Of a stretch of DNA of 18,787 nt, positions 9,001 to 15,025 are shown piece by piece (position 1 is the first letter of the stretch; each line of letters starts with the position of its first letter). The position numbers and the translations under genes are program-made. Origin of the DNA: Burkholderiales bacterium UBA1834 (GTDB lineage Bacteria; Pseudomonadota; Gammaproteobacteria; Burkholderiales; Burkholderiaceae_C). The stretch covers positions 1,087-19,873 of the forward strand of contig DDJC01000046.1 in the NCBI GenBank assembly GCA_002339015.1, in the 5' to 3' direction. The notes under the pieces are model-generated. The model did no database searches and was not told where the DNA came from. It saw nothing but the letters and a program-made list of their open reading frames with translations.

Positions 9001-11809
9001 CCAGCCTGCCGAAGAAGCCATCTGGAAGAGCTTCCTCACCAACAACAGCATCAACAGCTATGCGCTGGGTGTGGGCGGTGTGACGGAGTCGCAGCGTACC
9101 TTCATCGATCCGATCGCCTATGACGGCAAGGCCAATGCCGAGCGCAATGGCGTGGTCGTGACGGCCTTCTCGCAGCTCGACAACGTGCTGGGCTCCACCG
9201 TGCCGACGCCCATCAGCGGCAACCTGCTGGCTGGCAGCCTGCTGCCCTCGGGCGGTGCAGGGGCCGATGGCCCGGCCTTCATCAAGTCGGTCACCATCAA
9301 TGGCATCACCTACACCTACAACCCGGCCAATGGGGGCTCGGTCACGGTCACCGGCGGCACCAGCGCCGGCGTGTTCGACACCACCACCGACACGCTGACC
9401 GTCACCACCCGCCAGGCCGATGGCTCGGTGGGCGGCAAGTTCATCGTCGACATGGACGGTGGCGATTACCGCTATGAAGTGCCGCCCGCGGTGGCCGTGC
9501 GAAACATCAGCGAGGTGATGCAGTTCACCATCTCCGACCGTGATGGCGACACCACATCGGCGAGCTTGACGGTCAACGTGACCAACCAGGGCGCGCCCAC
9601 GCCGAACGATCCGCCTGTGGTCACTTCGCAGACGGCCAGTGTCTCGGAAGAGGGCTTGCCTGGCGGCGTTGCTGACAACACCGGCTCGCCCACGGACGCC
9701 ACCAACGCCAAGACCGTGTCGGGCACGATGACGGCCTCCGACCCCGATGGCAACGCCATCACGGGCTGGACGCTGGAGGCGCCCAACACGGCTTTGACCT
9801 CGGGCGGTGTGGCTGTGACATGGACAGGCAGCGGCACGCAGACCCTGACCGCCACGGCGGGCAACGTTACCGTTGGCACGCTGACCATCAGCAACACAGG
9901 CGCCTACACCTTCACCCTGAACGCGCCGCTGGACCACCCGGTGGCCAACGCCGAGGACGTGATCGCGCTGAACTTCAAGGCGCTCGCCAGCGATGGCCGT
10001 GCCAATGGCACCGGCACGCTCACCATCAACATCGAGGACGATTCGCCTTCCGCCGCGGTGGCCCAGACGCAGACCGCCACGGCCGTTGACACCAACGTGA
10101 TGGTGATCCTGGACATGTCCACGTCCATGAACACCACCGACGGTGTCAGCGGCACGACCCGACTGGCCAGCGCCATCGCGTCCATCAACGCGCTGCTCGA
10201 CAAGTACGACGCCCTGGGCGATGTGCGGGTGCGCCTGGTGACCTTCGGCACCAATGCCGAGGCCCGCGGTGATGTGTGGACGACGGTGGAACAGGCGCGC
10301 GCCATCCTGAGCGGCCTGGGCAACACCGCCCCCACCAACCAGGGCACCAACTACGACGAAGCCCTGGGCGATGCCATCACGGCCTTTGCCAGCGCCGGCA
10401 AACTGGCTTCCGGCCAGAACGTGTCGTACTTCATCTCTGACGGTGCGCCCACCTATGGTTCGGGCACCACCGGGCAGCTCACGCCCGCGGGCCAGAGTCC
10501 GGGCACTCCGCCGACCAACGGCTCGGGCAACACCCAGACGGGCAGCGACGACACAGGCATCCAGCCCGCCGAGGAAACGCTGTGGAAGAACTTCCTGGTG
10601 GCCAACCAGATCGACAGTTTCGCGCTGGGCGTGGGTGGCGTGACGGCAGCACAGCGCACCTACCTCGATCCGATCGCCTATGACGGACGTGCCGTGGCCG
10701 AGCGCAATGGCGTGATCGTGAGCGCTTTCTCTCAACTCGATGGCGTGCTGGCCAGCACGGTGCCGGCCTCGGTCAATGGCAACCTGCTGTCGGGCAGCTT
10801 CCTGGCCGCAGGCGGCAGCCTCGGTGCTGACGCACCGGGTTACGTCAAGTCGCTCACGGTCAACGGGGTCACCTACACCTACGATCCGGCCAATGGCGGC
10901 TCGGTCACGGTGAGCGGCGGCACCAACGCCAGCGTGTTCGACACCGCCACCGACACGCTGACCATCACGACCAAGCTGGCCGATGGGTCGGTGGGCGGCA
11001 AGTTCATCGTCGACATGGATGGCGGCGACTACCGCTACGAGGTGCCTCCCGCTGTGCCGGCCGCCGGTGCCAGCGAGGTGTTGAGCTTCGTGATCAGCGA
11101 CCGGGATGGCGACACCACGGGCTCGACCTTGACCGTGAACGTCAGCAAGCCCGCGATCACGAACGGCACCGCAGGCGCCGATACGCTGACGGGCGGCTCA
11201 GGCATCGACTTCATCACCGGTGGCGAGGGCAACGACACCATCAACGGCGGTGCGGGCGACGACAAGCTCTACGGCAACAACGGCGACGACATCGTCAACG
11301 GTGGTGCCGGCAATGATGTGCTGCATGGCGGATCGGGCAACGACACGCTCGATGGTGGTGAAGGCAATGACCTGCTGATTGGTGGCGCCGGCAACGACGT
11401 GCTGACGGGCGGCCTGGGAACGGATGTGTTCCAGTGGACATTGGCTGATCCGGGCACCAGTGCCGCGACGCGTGCGGTCGACACCGTCAAGGACTTCAAC
11501 GTGGCGGCAGCCTCGGCCGGTGGCGATGTGCTGGACCTGCGTGACCTGCTCACCGGTGAGAACACCACCGGCGGCGCGGGCAACCTGCAGAACTACCTCG
11601 ACTTCGACACCTCCGGCAGCAACACGGTGATCCGCGTCAGCCCGACGGGGGCATTCGGCAATGGCGCCTACAACGCGGCGAACGATCACCAGCAGATCGT
11701 GCTGGAGGGGGTGAACATCCGCACCGGCCTGGGTCTGGCGGCCAACGCCACCGATGCCCAGATCATCACCAAGCTGATCCAGGACGGCAAGCTGCTGGTG
11801 GACAACTGA
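3005..11809 (+). CDS. Giant LapA-like RTX adhesin with Calx-beta, cadherin-like and two vWA units
   Basis: This is a 2934-residue surface adhesin, probably secreted by a type I system. Domains in order: LapA-type retention module 1-85; LapG-type cleavage motif T86-A87-A88-G89; five Calx-beta-like repeats 146-804; a beta domain 805-943; seven cadherin-like repeats 944-1681 ('NDAPVAVxD', 'NDxDxDGD'); two 519-residue units from 1682 and 2201, each a VCBS-like domain plus a vWA domain with intact MIDAS (D1851-x-S-x-S, T1929, D1960; equivalents D2370, T2448, D2479); nine RTX nonapeptides 2730-2810; and a type I secretion C-terminal domain to the end. I see no cysteine, as is usual for such adhesins. 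The ATG at 3005 is chosen because AGGA (2995-2998) precedes it and because the paralogue at 12091 starts with the same MPxLxKSxSGTVTxLWG; an in-frame start at 2942 would add a Cys-containing tail. No secretion, lapD or lapG gene is in the window. A good terminator follows. Confidence 0.93.
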   Translation: MPILSKSPSGTVTGLWGSAFVKLPNGKLKPLQMGDQVKPGEQIITTQDGIVQITNPKGKVAEVKPVAPVTELDRDIAALESGEEATAAGLTGGGEGGLTPGLRVDRVTESVTQLSFQFGTERPAPEIPVGVTQPLFFTEQVEAPPLPTVSGVSSPTVTEGGNLDFLVTLSNPPTTASTQVVLQLNSGTATVGQDTGLVLVSLDGGQTFQEVQAAIDGTITVTVPVNTPADAIVVRVPTIADGISEGSETLTLTAGTPQNATPATGTGTINDGDGLPTVSINDVDVNEGAGQAVFTLTLSSPSSTDVRIVLRTVDASATSVGDKDGDKDFNPLTDITVVIPAGQTSVTVPVTINNDSVYEQEEVFGLQIVSTSGNAVIGKADGLGTITDSGNPLDPDDPTQDDDRPVVAGVSNATADEGNNLEFTVTLSNPSDVAVAVSLRIVGKTATLGEDTGSVRVSVDGGLNYTLVDVDSQGRFEVLLPAGAAIDDLRVQVPTVADNISEGNETLELTAQTVRDVQANTAETGTGTIIDDDGLPTLRINDVEVNEAAGVAIFTVTLSHPSSKPVTVDYATKDDGYAKAGEDYTATSGTLTFQPGGPLTQTIEVKITNDNVYEGLEQYKVLLSNVSNTATIAKDTGIGGINDEGGPETDPPGPNVPPGTPDNDYPTVGSISSPSVEEGQDLNFVVTLSNPVDMLVPVRLTLAGGDAADGKATLGADTGTVDYSIDGGATYQTVQLGADGSFTVELVPTPNGAPVDTILVRVKTLDDTLTEGTETLTLSGQTLRDEVNNTPAVTGTGTIADNDGPPVVDLDKDNSSGAPGTGYQAIYTENGTPIAIADADVTITDIDSPILKGATIQLSNPQAGDILSVVGALPAGITATVEGNKITLVGNASQADYQAAIRQIGFANSSDAPATVERIITVTVTDGTSSSAPATATITVLATNDAPVAVDDTVRTPEDRPVVIDVLKNDKDADGDKLTITKIDGKDIVPGGSVDLTGKGTVTLNTDGTLTFNPAPNYNGDASFTYTVKDPSGATDEARVTLTVDPLSDTPVAVADEATTPEDTPKVIDLLANDTDADGDKLTITHINGQPIAVGGSVELPGKGTVTLRSDGKVDFTPAPNYHGDASFKYTVTDGETPVEGDVKVTVTPVNDAPVAVNDNVSTEEDKPIEVQVRNNDTDADGDVLTVTAVTQGAHGSVVINPQTGNPVYTPNLDYVGTDSFSYTIKDPSGATSTATVTVTVGGINDAPVAQDDVGQVGQNAVLTVSAANGVILSGANPAGRDSDIDGDSLTVTAVSFNGTSGTVGTALQGQYGTLVLRADGSYTYTPNDTAKALDEGETGRDVFSYTVKDGGGLADTATLTVTVTGANDAPVAVADNATTPEDTTVVVRVLDNDKDIDGDALTITKIGSQDVTAGSTVTLTGAGGAEIAKVTVNADGTLTVDPAANYNGPLTFKYTISDGTATSEAQVNVVVDSRNDPPVADDDVVEGLEDAKFSFDPRANDTDPEGDALTITHINGQPISTTQGVTLNDGVLKLNANGTLEFTPDPDFNGEVTFDYTVSDGKGGTDTATVRMNVKPVNDDPTPEDPNNPNFDPATGNYTVTTQEDTPVDGQVKATDKDGDTLTYVAGEQPLHGTVTVRPDGTWTYTPGKDYNGSDSFTVVIDDGRGGTATSTVNIGVTPVNDAPVLTAQTAAVSEEGLAGGLIDNAGSPSDTTNSATVSGTIQAIDPDGTAPTNWTLEAPTTALTSGGVAVSWTGNGTQTLTATAGGVTVGTLTIDSNGGYTFTLKAPLDHPIANAEDVLPLNFTVRAGDGQLSGSTTLTINVEDDAPSSAVSQSRDTSVIDTNIMVILDMSTSMNTTDGVNGTTRLASAIASINALLDKYDALGDVRVRLVTFGTNAEARGDVWATVAEARAILAGLGTTAPTNQGTNYDEALGDAITAFASAGKLTTGQNVSYFISDGAPTFGSGTNSQLTPAGQSPGTPATNGTGNSQSGGDTGIQPAEEAIWKSFLTNNSINSYALGVGGVTESQRTFIDPIAYDGKANAERNGVVVTAFSQLDNVLGSTVPTPISGNLLAGSLLPSGGAGADGPAFIKSVTINGITYTYNPANGGSVTVTGGTSAGVFDTTTDTLTVTTRQADGSVGGKFIVDMDGGDYRYEVPPAVAVRNISEVMQFTISDRDGDTTSASLTVNVTNQGAPTPNDPPVVTSQTASVSEEGLPGGVADNTGSPTDATNAKTVSGTMTASDPDGNAITGWTLEAPNTALTSGGVAVTWTGSGTQTLTATAGNVTVGTLTISNTGAYTFTLNAPLDHPVANAEDVIALNFKALASDGRANGTGTLTINIEDDSPSAAVAQTQTATAVDTNVMVILDMSTSMNTTDGVSGTTRLASAIASINALLDKYDALGDVRVRLVTFGTNAEARGDVWTTVEQARAILSGLGNTAPTNQGTNYDEALGDAITAFASAGKLASGQNVSYFISDGAPTYGSGTTGQLTPAGQSPGTPPTNGSGNTQTGSDDTGIQPAEETLWKNFLVANQIDSFALGVGGVTAAQRTYLDPIAYDGRAVAERNGVIVSAFSQLDGVLASTVPASVNGNLLSGSFLAAGGSLGADAPGYVKSLTVNGVTYTYDPANGGSVTVSGGTNASVFDTATDTLTITTKLADGSVGGKFIVDMDGGDYRYEVPPAVPAAGASEVLSFVISDRDGDTTGSTLTVNVSKPAITNGTAGADTLTGGSGIDFITGGEGNDTINGGAGDDKLYGNNGDDIVNGGAGNDVLHGGSGNDTLDGGEGNDLLIGGAGNDVLTGGLGTDVFQWTLADPGTSAATRAVDTVKDFNVAAASAGGDVLDLRDLLTGENTTGGAGNLQNYLDFDTSGSNTVIRVSPTGAFGNGAYNAANDHQQIVLEGVNIRTGLGLAANATDAQIITKLIQDGKLLVDN
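3440..5415 (+). repeat. Five Calx-beta-like repeats, alternating two types (A-B-A-B-A)
   Basis: Repeats start near 3440, 3827, 4214, 4607 and 4997. Type A copies begin 'V-x-G-V/I-S-S/N' and contain 'EGxxLxFxVTLSNP' and 'SxDGGxxY/F'. Type B copies begin 'LPTxxINDVxVNE' and contain 'FTLTLSSPSS' or 'FTVTLSHPSS'. Each ends in a 'GTGTIxDxDG'-like or 'GxINDxG' calcium-binding turn. The array lies just after the retention module of the long adhesin. Confidence 0.8.
5834..8047 (+). repeat. Seven cadherin-like repeats of about 100 residues
   Basis: Each copy starts with 'NDxPVAxxD' or a variant and carries a 'DxDGDxLTI' turn and a 'FTYTVxD' or 'FKYTVxD' strand. Starts are near 5834, 6146, 6455, 6737, 7106, 7430 and 7739. 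Copies 1, 2 and 6 share exact 30-nt DNA blocks, pointing to recent exchange between copies. Confidence 0.8.
8048..9590 (+). repeat. vWA unit, copy 1 (1557-bp period)
   Basis: The in-frame unit encodes a VCBS-like domain ('SEEGL', 'LDHPIANAEDV'), a vWA domain with DMSTSMN, GTNYDEA and SDG MIDAS elements, and a tail ending 'DMDGGDYRYEVPPAV' and 'SDRDGDTT'. It aligns with the next unit at a constant offset of 1557 bp (519 residues) from start to end. The DNA of the vWA start is nearly identical in both copies. Confidence 0.85.
9605..11147 (+). repeat. vWA unit, copy 2 (1557-bp period)
   Basis: This is the second copy of the vWA unit, offset by exactly 1557 bp. MIDAS residues are kept (D2370, S2372, S2374, T2448, D2479 in the protein). 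Identity is highest over about 10100-10250 and lower in the VCBS-like lead and the loop after 'SDGAPT'. Confidence 0.85.
11192..11434 (+). repeat. Nine RTX nonapeptide repeats in the long adhesin
   Basis: Consecutive nine-residue units of the form GGxGxDxUx are visible (for example GGEGNDTIN, GGAGDDKLY, GGAGNDVLH, GGSGNDTLD, GGAGNDVLT). The last, GGLGTDVFQ, merges into the type I secretion C-terminal domain. Such repeats are known to fold into a calcium-bound beta-roll after export. Confidence 0.9.
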
Positions 11810-11830
11810 CCCACGTTGTCAGTGGTATCA

Positions 11831-11854
11831 AAGCCCGCTCCGGCGGGCTTTTTT
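11831..11854 (+). terminator. Intrinsic terminator after the long adhesin gene
   Basis: AAGCCCGC (11831-11838) pairs perfectly with GCGGGCTT (11843-11850) around a TCCG loop, and the T-run continues to 11854. It lies 21 nt after the stop codon, so the two adhesin genes probably have separate transcripts, with the second relying on its own promoter. Confidence 0.9.
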
Positions 11855-11939
11855 CATATCTTGAACAAAATGACGATCACCCTGCATGTCGGGGGCTGGG
11901 GCAGATCACGTCTGCGCAAGCACTGTTACCGTGTCATGG

Positions 11940-11955
11940 TGTGCATTCGATCACG
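11940..11955. promoter_or_regulatory. Weak CRP-like site upstream of the second adhesin gene
   Basis: TGTGC-N6-TCACG matches 8 of 10 core positions of the CRP consensus. Its centre is about 143.5 nt before the ATG at 12091, against 144.5 nt for the perfect site before the first adhesin gene, and both are exactly 106.5 nt before a TACATT element. The conserved placement supports it more than the sequence does. Confidence 0.4.
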
Positions 11956-12003
11956 CTTTGGTGATGAGCCTTATCCGGAAAACGGCAACTCAGGGTGTGA
12001 TTT

Positions 12004-12023
12004 ACCGCACTCGGCAGTGCGGT
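12004..12023 (+). promoter_or_regulatory. 20-nt inverted repeat in the leader of the second adhesin gene
   Basis: ACCGCACT (12004-12011) pairs perfectly with AGTGCGGT (12016-12023) around a CGGC loop. Its 3' end is 31 nt before TACATT (12054-12059), the same spacing as in the first leader. A TTTT tract (12023-12026) overlaps the end, so it could also act as a weak attenuator. Confidence 0.6.
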
Positions 12024-12090
12024 TTTGGTCTGGTTTGGCGCAAAGGGTGGGGGTACATTTCACGCAGTTGTATTACCTGCAGGAGATGTC

Positions 12091-14982
12091 ATGCCACTGC
12101 TCGCGAAATCCCAGTCAGGAACCGTGACCGCCTTGTGGGGACAGGCCTTCATCGAGATGCCTGACGGCAGCTTCAGGCCGCTGAAAGTGGGCGATCAGGT
12201 TGAATGGGCTGACCAGATCCTGACTTCCCAGGATGGCATCGTGCAGATCATGCGGCCGGATGGGCAGGTCGCTCGCTTGCAGGCGGAGCCCACCAACATC
12301 GACCGCGAGATCGCCGGCCTGGAAGACGGCGAGCTGGACTTCGCCACGGCGGCCGGTCTGGCCGGTGGCGGGGAAGGGGGATTGACCCCTGGCTTGCGCG
12401 TTGACCGAGTGAGCGAGTCGGTGAACCCGCTGGCGTTCACCTATGACACCGTCCTGGCGACGCCGGGCGTCCCGCTGGACGGTGTGCAGCAGCCTTTCCT
12501 GGCCGATGCCGTGGTGGGGCCAGTGGCGCCCGTGCTCGACCTGGACGCCAATGATTCCAGCGGGGTGGTCGGCAGCGGTTACCAGAGCAGCTACACCGAG
12601 AAGCAGGCCCCCGCGCGGCTGGCCGATGTCGATGTCAGCATCACGGATGGCGACAGCACGGTGCTGCAGGGCGCCACCATCACCTTGACCAACGCCCAGG
12701 CCGGTGATGTCCTGAGCGTGCTGGGCACGCTGCCGGCCGGCATCACGGCCTCGGTCAATGGGAGCGTGGTCACCCTGACGGGCGAGGCCAGCCTGGCGGC
12801 CTATCAGGCCGCCTTGCGCGAGATCGGTTTCTCCAGCAGCAGCAATACCCCATCCACCGTGGATCGCACGGTGGAGATCACCGTGACCGACGGCGGCCTG
12901 ATCAGCAACACCGCGGTGACGACGATCGAGGTCGTCGAAGTGAACGATGCGCCGACGGTCACGGCCACGTCGGGCTCGGTGTCCGAAGAAGGTCTGCCGG
13001 GCGGCGTGACCGATCCCAACGCGCCTTATCCGGAATCGGCGGTGCTGCAGGGCCGCATCGATGTGTCCGACCCCGACGGCGACGCCACAGCGATCACCGT
13101 GACCGGGCCTTCCGGCATCATCGCGGCCAACGGCAGCGAGGTGGTCTGGGCCAGCGATGGCAACGGTGGTCTGGTGGGTACGGCTGGCTCAACCACCGTG
13201 GCTACCCTGAGCGTGCAGGCCGATGGCAGCTACACCTTCGAGTTGCTGGCACCACTGCGCCACCCGGCCCCCGGCGAGGATTCGCTGGATCTTGTCTTCG
13301 GCGTGGACGTGAGCGATGGCCGGGGCGGCACGGGATCGACCTCGTTCACGGTGGCGGTGCTCGATGACAGCCCCAACACGCTGATACCCGTTGCGGACAC
13401 GGTCCAGGTGCTCGACACCAATGTACTGATCGTGCTGGACGTGTCGGGCTCTATGAACAACCAGAGTGGCATCGGCACCCTGAGCAGCCTGCAGGCCGCC
13501 ATCCAGTCCATCAATGCCTTGCTTGACCAGTACGACCAGTTCGGCAATGTGGCCGTGCGTGTGGTGACGTTCTCCGACACCGCGCAGGCACTGGGCACAA
13601 GCTGGGTCAGCATGGCAGATGCCAAGGCCTTGCTGGCCAACATCTCCGCCATCGGCAGCACCAATTACGACTACGGTTTGACCGCGGCGCAGGATGCATT
13701 CAACAGCGATGGCAAGATCGTTGGGGCGCAGAACGTGTCCTACTTCCTGTCCGATGGCGATCCGACCTTGTCCAGTGCCCATCCCAAAGGGACCGCTTTC
13801 GGCGGCAACAACGATGGCAACGTGACCAACCCTGAACTGGGTGATGGCATTGATGCGGCTGAAGAGGCCGCCTGGCAGGCCTTTCTCAACGCCAACAGCA
13901 TCACGTCCCATGTGATCGGGCTCGGTGCGGGCGTCAATCAGGGCAACCTGGATCCCATTGCCTACGATGGGCAGTCCTCGTCGAACCTCGATGCCTCGGT
14001 GGTCACCGACCTGAGCCAGCTGGACAAGGTGCTGTCCGGCACGGTCAAACAAACCACCACGGGCTCCCTGGTCGACGGGCAACTGCTCGGTGCAGACGGA
14101 TTCGGCCATGTCGCCAGCATCACGATCGATGGGGTCGTCCACAACTACGATGCGGCCAATCCTGTGCTGTCCGTCACCACGGCCCTGGGACAGCAGTTCA
14201 CGGTGAACTTCGATACCGGCACCTACACCTACTCGGTGCAGACGCCGGTGAACGCCAGTGCCCAGGAGGTGTTCAGCTTCAGCCTGGCTGACAAGGACGG
14301 CGACGTGGCCTTGCCGACGACGCTGAGCATTGATGTGCAGCGCACGGCCGTCCTTGAAGGTTCGGCCACGTCTGATGATCTGTCAGGCAGCAACAAGGAC
14401 GCCAACCTCATCCTGGGGCATGCCGGCAACGACACGATCGTCGGTGGCATCGTGGGTGATCAGCTGTACGGCAATGAAGGCGATGATGTGCTGCTGGGCC
14501 TGGGGGGCAACGACCTGCTGCATGGTGGCCCGGGCCATGATGCCCTGGTGGGCGGGGCAGGCAATGACACCCTGATCGGCGGCGCGGGCTCCGATGTGTT
14601 CCGCTGGAGCCTGGCCGATGCAGGCAGTGATCCGGCCAGCCGTGCAGTCGATACCATCAGGGACTTCGATGTGTCTGCGCCCGCGGCGGGCGGTGATGTG
14701 CTGGATCTGCGCGACCTGCTGCAGGGAGAGAACGCCGCGGGAGGGTTGGGCAATCTGGCCAACTACCTCGACGTCGAGACCAGCAGTGCCGGTACGGTCA
14801 TCCGCGTGAGCCCGGCAGGGGGTTTCGCCAATGGTACATATGCCTCAGGTGCGGACCATCAGCAGATCGTCCTGGAAGGCGTGAACCTGCGCAGCGGCCT
14901 GGGCCTGGATGCCAATGCATCAGGCGCCCAGATCATCGGCAAGCTGCTGGAGAGCGGCAAGCTGCTCGTGGACAACGCTTGA
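12091..14982 (+). CDS. Second, shorter LapA-like RTX adhesin with one vWA domain
   Basis: This 963-residue paralogue of the preceding adhesin has: a retention module 1-85 (MPLLAKSQSGTVTALWG); a cleavage motif T86-A87-A88-G89 followed by a Gly-rich GGGEGG, at the same residue numbers as in the long protein; a beta domain 148-284 also present in the long protein ('DLDxNxSSG', 'LPAGITA', 'YQAAxRxIGF'); a VCBS-like domain 285-430; a vWA domain with D450-V-S-G-S, T524 and D555; seven RTX repeats 776-838; and a type I secretion C-terminal domain ('GGDVLDLRDLL' through 'GKLLVDNA'). It lacks the Calx-beta and cadherin arrays, so it would reach less far from the cell. The ATG at 12091 has AGGAG (12081-12085) 5 nt upstream and matches the paralogue's start. 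I see no cysteine. It resembles the LapA/MapA situation in Pseudomonas fluorescens, but the function here is inferred. Confidence 0.93.
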   Translation: MPLLAKSQSGTVTALWGQAFIEMPDGSFRPLKVGDQVEWADQILTSQDGIVQIMRPDGQVARLQAEPTNIDREIAGLEDGELDFATAAGLAGGGEGGLTPGLRVDRVSESVNPLAFTYDTVLATPGVPLDGVQQPFLADAVVGPVAPVLDLDANDSSGVVGSGYQSSYTEKQAPARLADVDVSITDGDSTVLQGATITLTNAQAGDVLSVLGTLPAGITASVNGSVVTLTGEASLAAYQAALREIGFSSSSNTPSTVDRTVEITVTDGGLISNTAVTTIEVVEVNDAPTVTATSGSVSEEGLPGGVTDPNAPYPESAVLQGRIDVSDPDGDATAITVTGPSGIIAANGSEVVWASDGNGGLVGTAGSTTVATLSVQADGSYTFELLAPLRHPAPGEDSLDLVFGVDVSDGRGGTGSTSFTVAVLDDSPNTLIPVADTVQVLDTNVLIVLDVSGSMNNQSGIGTLSSLQAAIQSINALLDQYDQFGNVAVRVVTFSDTAQALGTSWVSMADAKALLANISAIGSTNYDYGLTAAQDAFNSDGKIVGAQNVSYFLSDGDPTLSSAHPKGTAFGGNNDGNVTNPELGDGIDAAEEAAWQAFLNANSITSHVIGLGAGVNQGNLDPIAYDGQSSSNLDASVVTDLSQLDKVLSGTVKQTTTGSLVDGQLLGADGFGHVASITIDGVVHNYDAANPVLSVTTALGQQFTVNFDTGTYTYSVQTPVNASAQEVFSFSLADKDGDVALPTTLSIDVQRTAVLEGSATSDDLSGSNKDANLILGHAGNDTIVGGIVGDQLYGNEGDDVLLGLGGNDLLHGGPGHDALVGGAGNDTLIGGAGSDVFRWSLADAGSDPASRAVDTIRDFDVSAPAAGGDVLDLRDLLQGENAAGGLGNLANYLDVETSSAGTVIRVSPAGGFANGTYASGADHQQIVLEGVNLRSGLGLDANASGAQIIGKLLESGKLLVDNA
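14416..14604 (+). repeat. Seven RTX-type nonapeptides in the second adhesin
   Basis: Units such as GHAGNDTIV, GNEGDDVLL, GGPGHDALV and GGAGNDTLI run in register. Several are degenerate, for example GGIVGDQLY and GLGGNDLLH. The block leads directly into the type I secretion C-terminal domain. Confidence 0.85.
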
Positions 14983-14986
14983 GCGT

Positions 14987-15006
14987 GAGCTGAGCTGAGC
15001 TGAGCT
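14987..15006 (+). repeat. Four tandem copies of GAGCT
   Basis: Four perfect 5-nt units lie just after the stop codon of the second adhesin gene, in the 43-nt gap before the convergent GNAT gene. Together with GGCTCAG at 15023-15029 they can form a weak hairpin, but there is no T-tract. Confidence 0.6.
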
Positions 15007-15025
15007 GGGCCTGGTCCGGCTTGGC

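Noticed and set aside
8903..10735. Open frame of 610 codons on the minus strand opposite the vWA units
   Set aside because: The composition is low-complexity, it lies entirely antisense to a well-supported coding region, and its own internal repetition mirrors the 1557-bp repeat.
11940..12060. c-di-GMP (GEMM) riboswitch in the second leader
   Set aside because: CGCAAAG occurs at 12039-12045, but the other conserved GEMM elements and the tetraloop-receptor arrangement are not visible.
11816..12164. Two short plus-strand open frames in the gap between the adhesin genes
   Set aside because: They cover a terminator and the leader of the second adhesin gene, have no ribosome site, and show no family pattern; the conserved spacing elements explain the region better.
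13189..14142. Open frame of 317 codons antisense to the second adhesin gene
   Set aside because: It is antisense to the vWA region with intact MIDAS residues and shows no recognisable domain.
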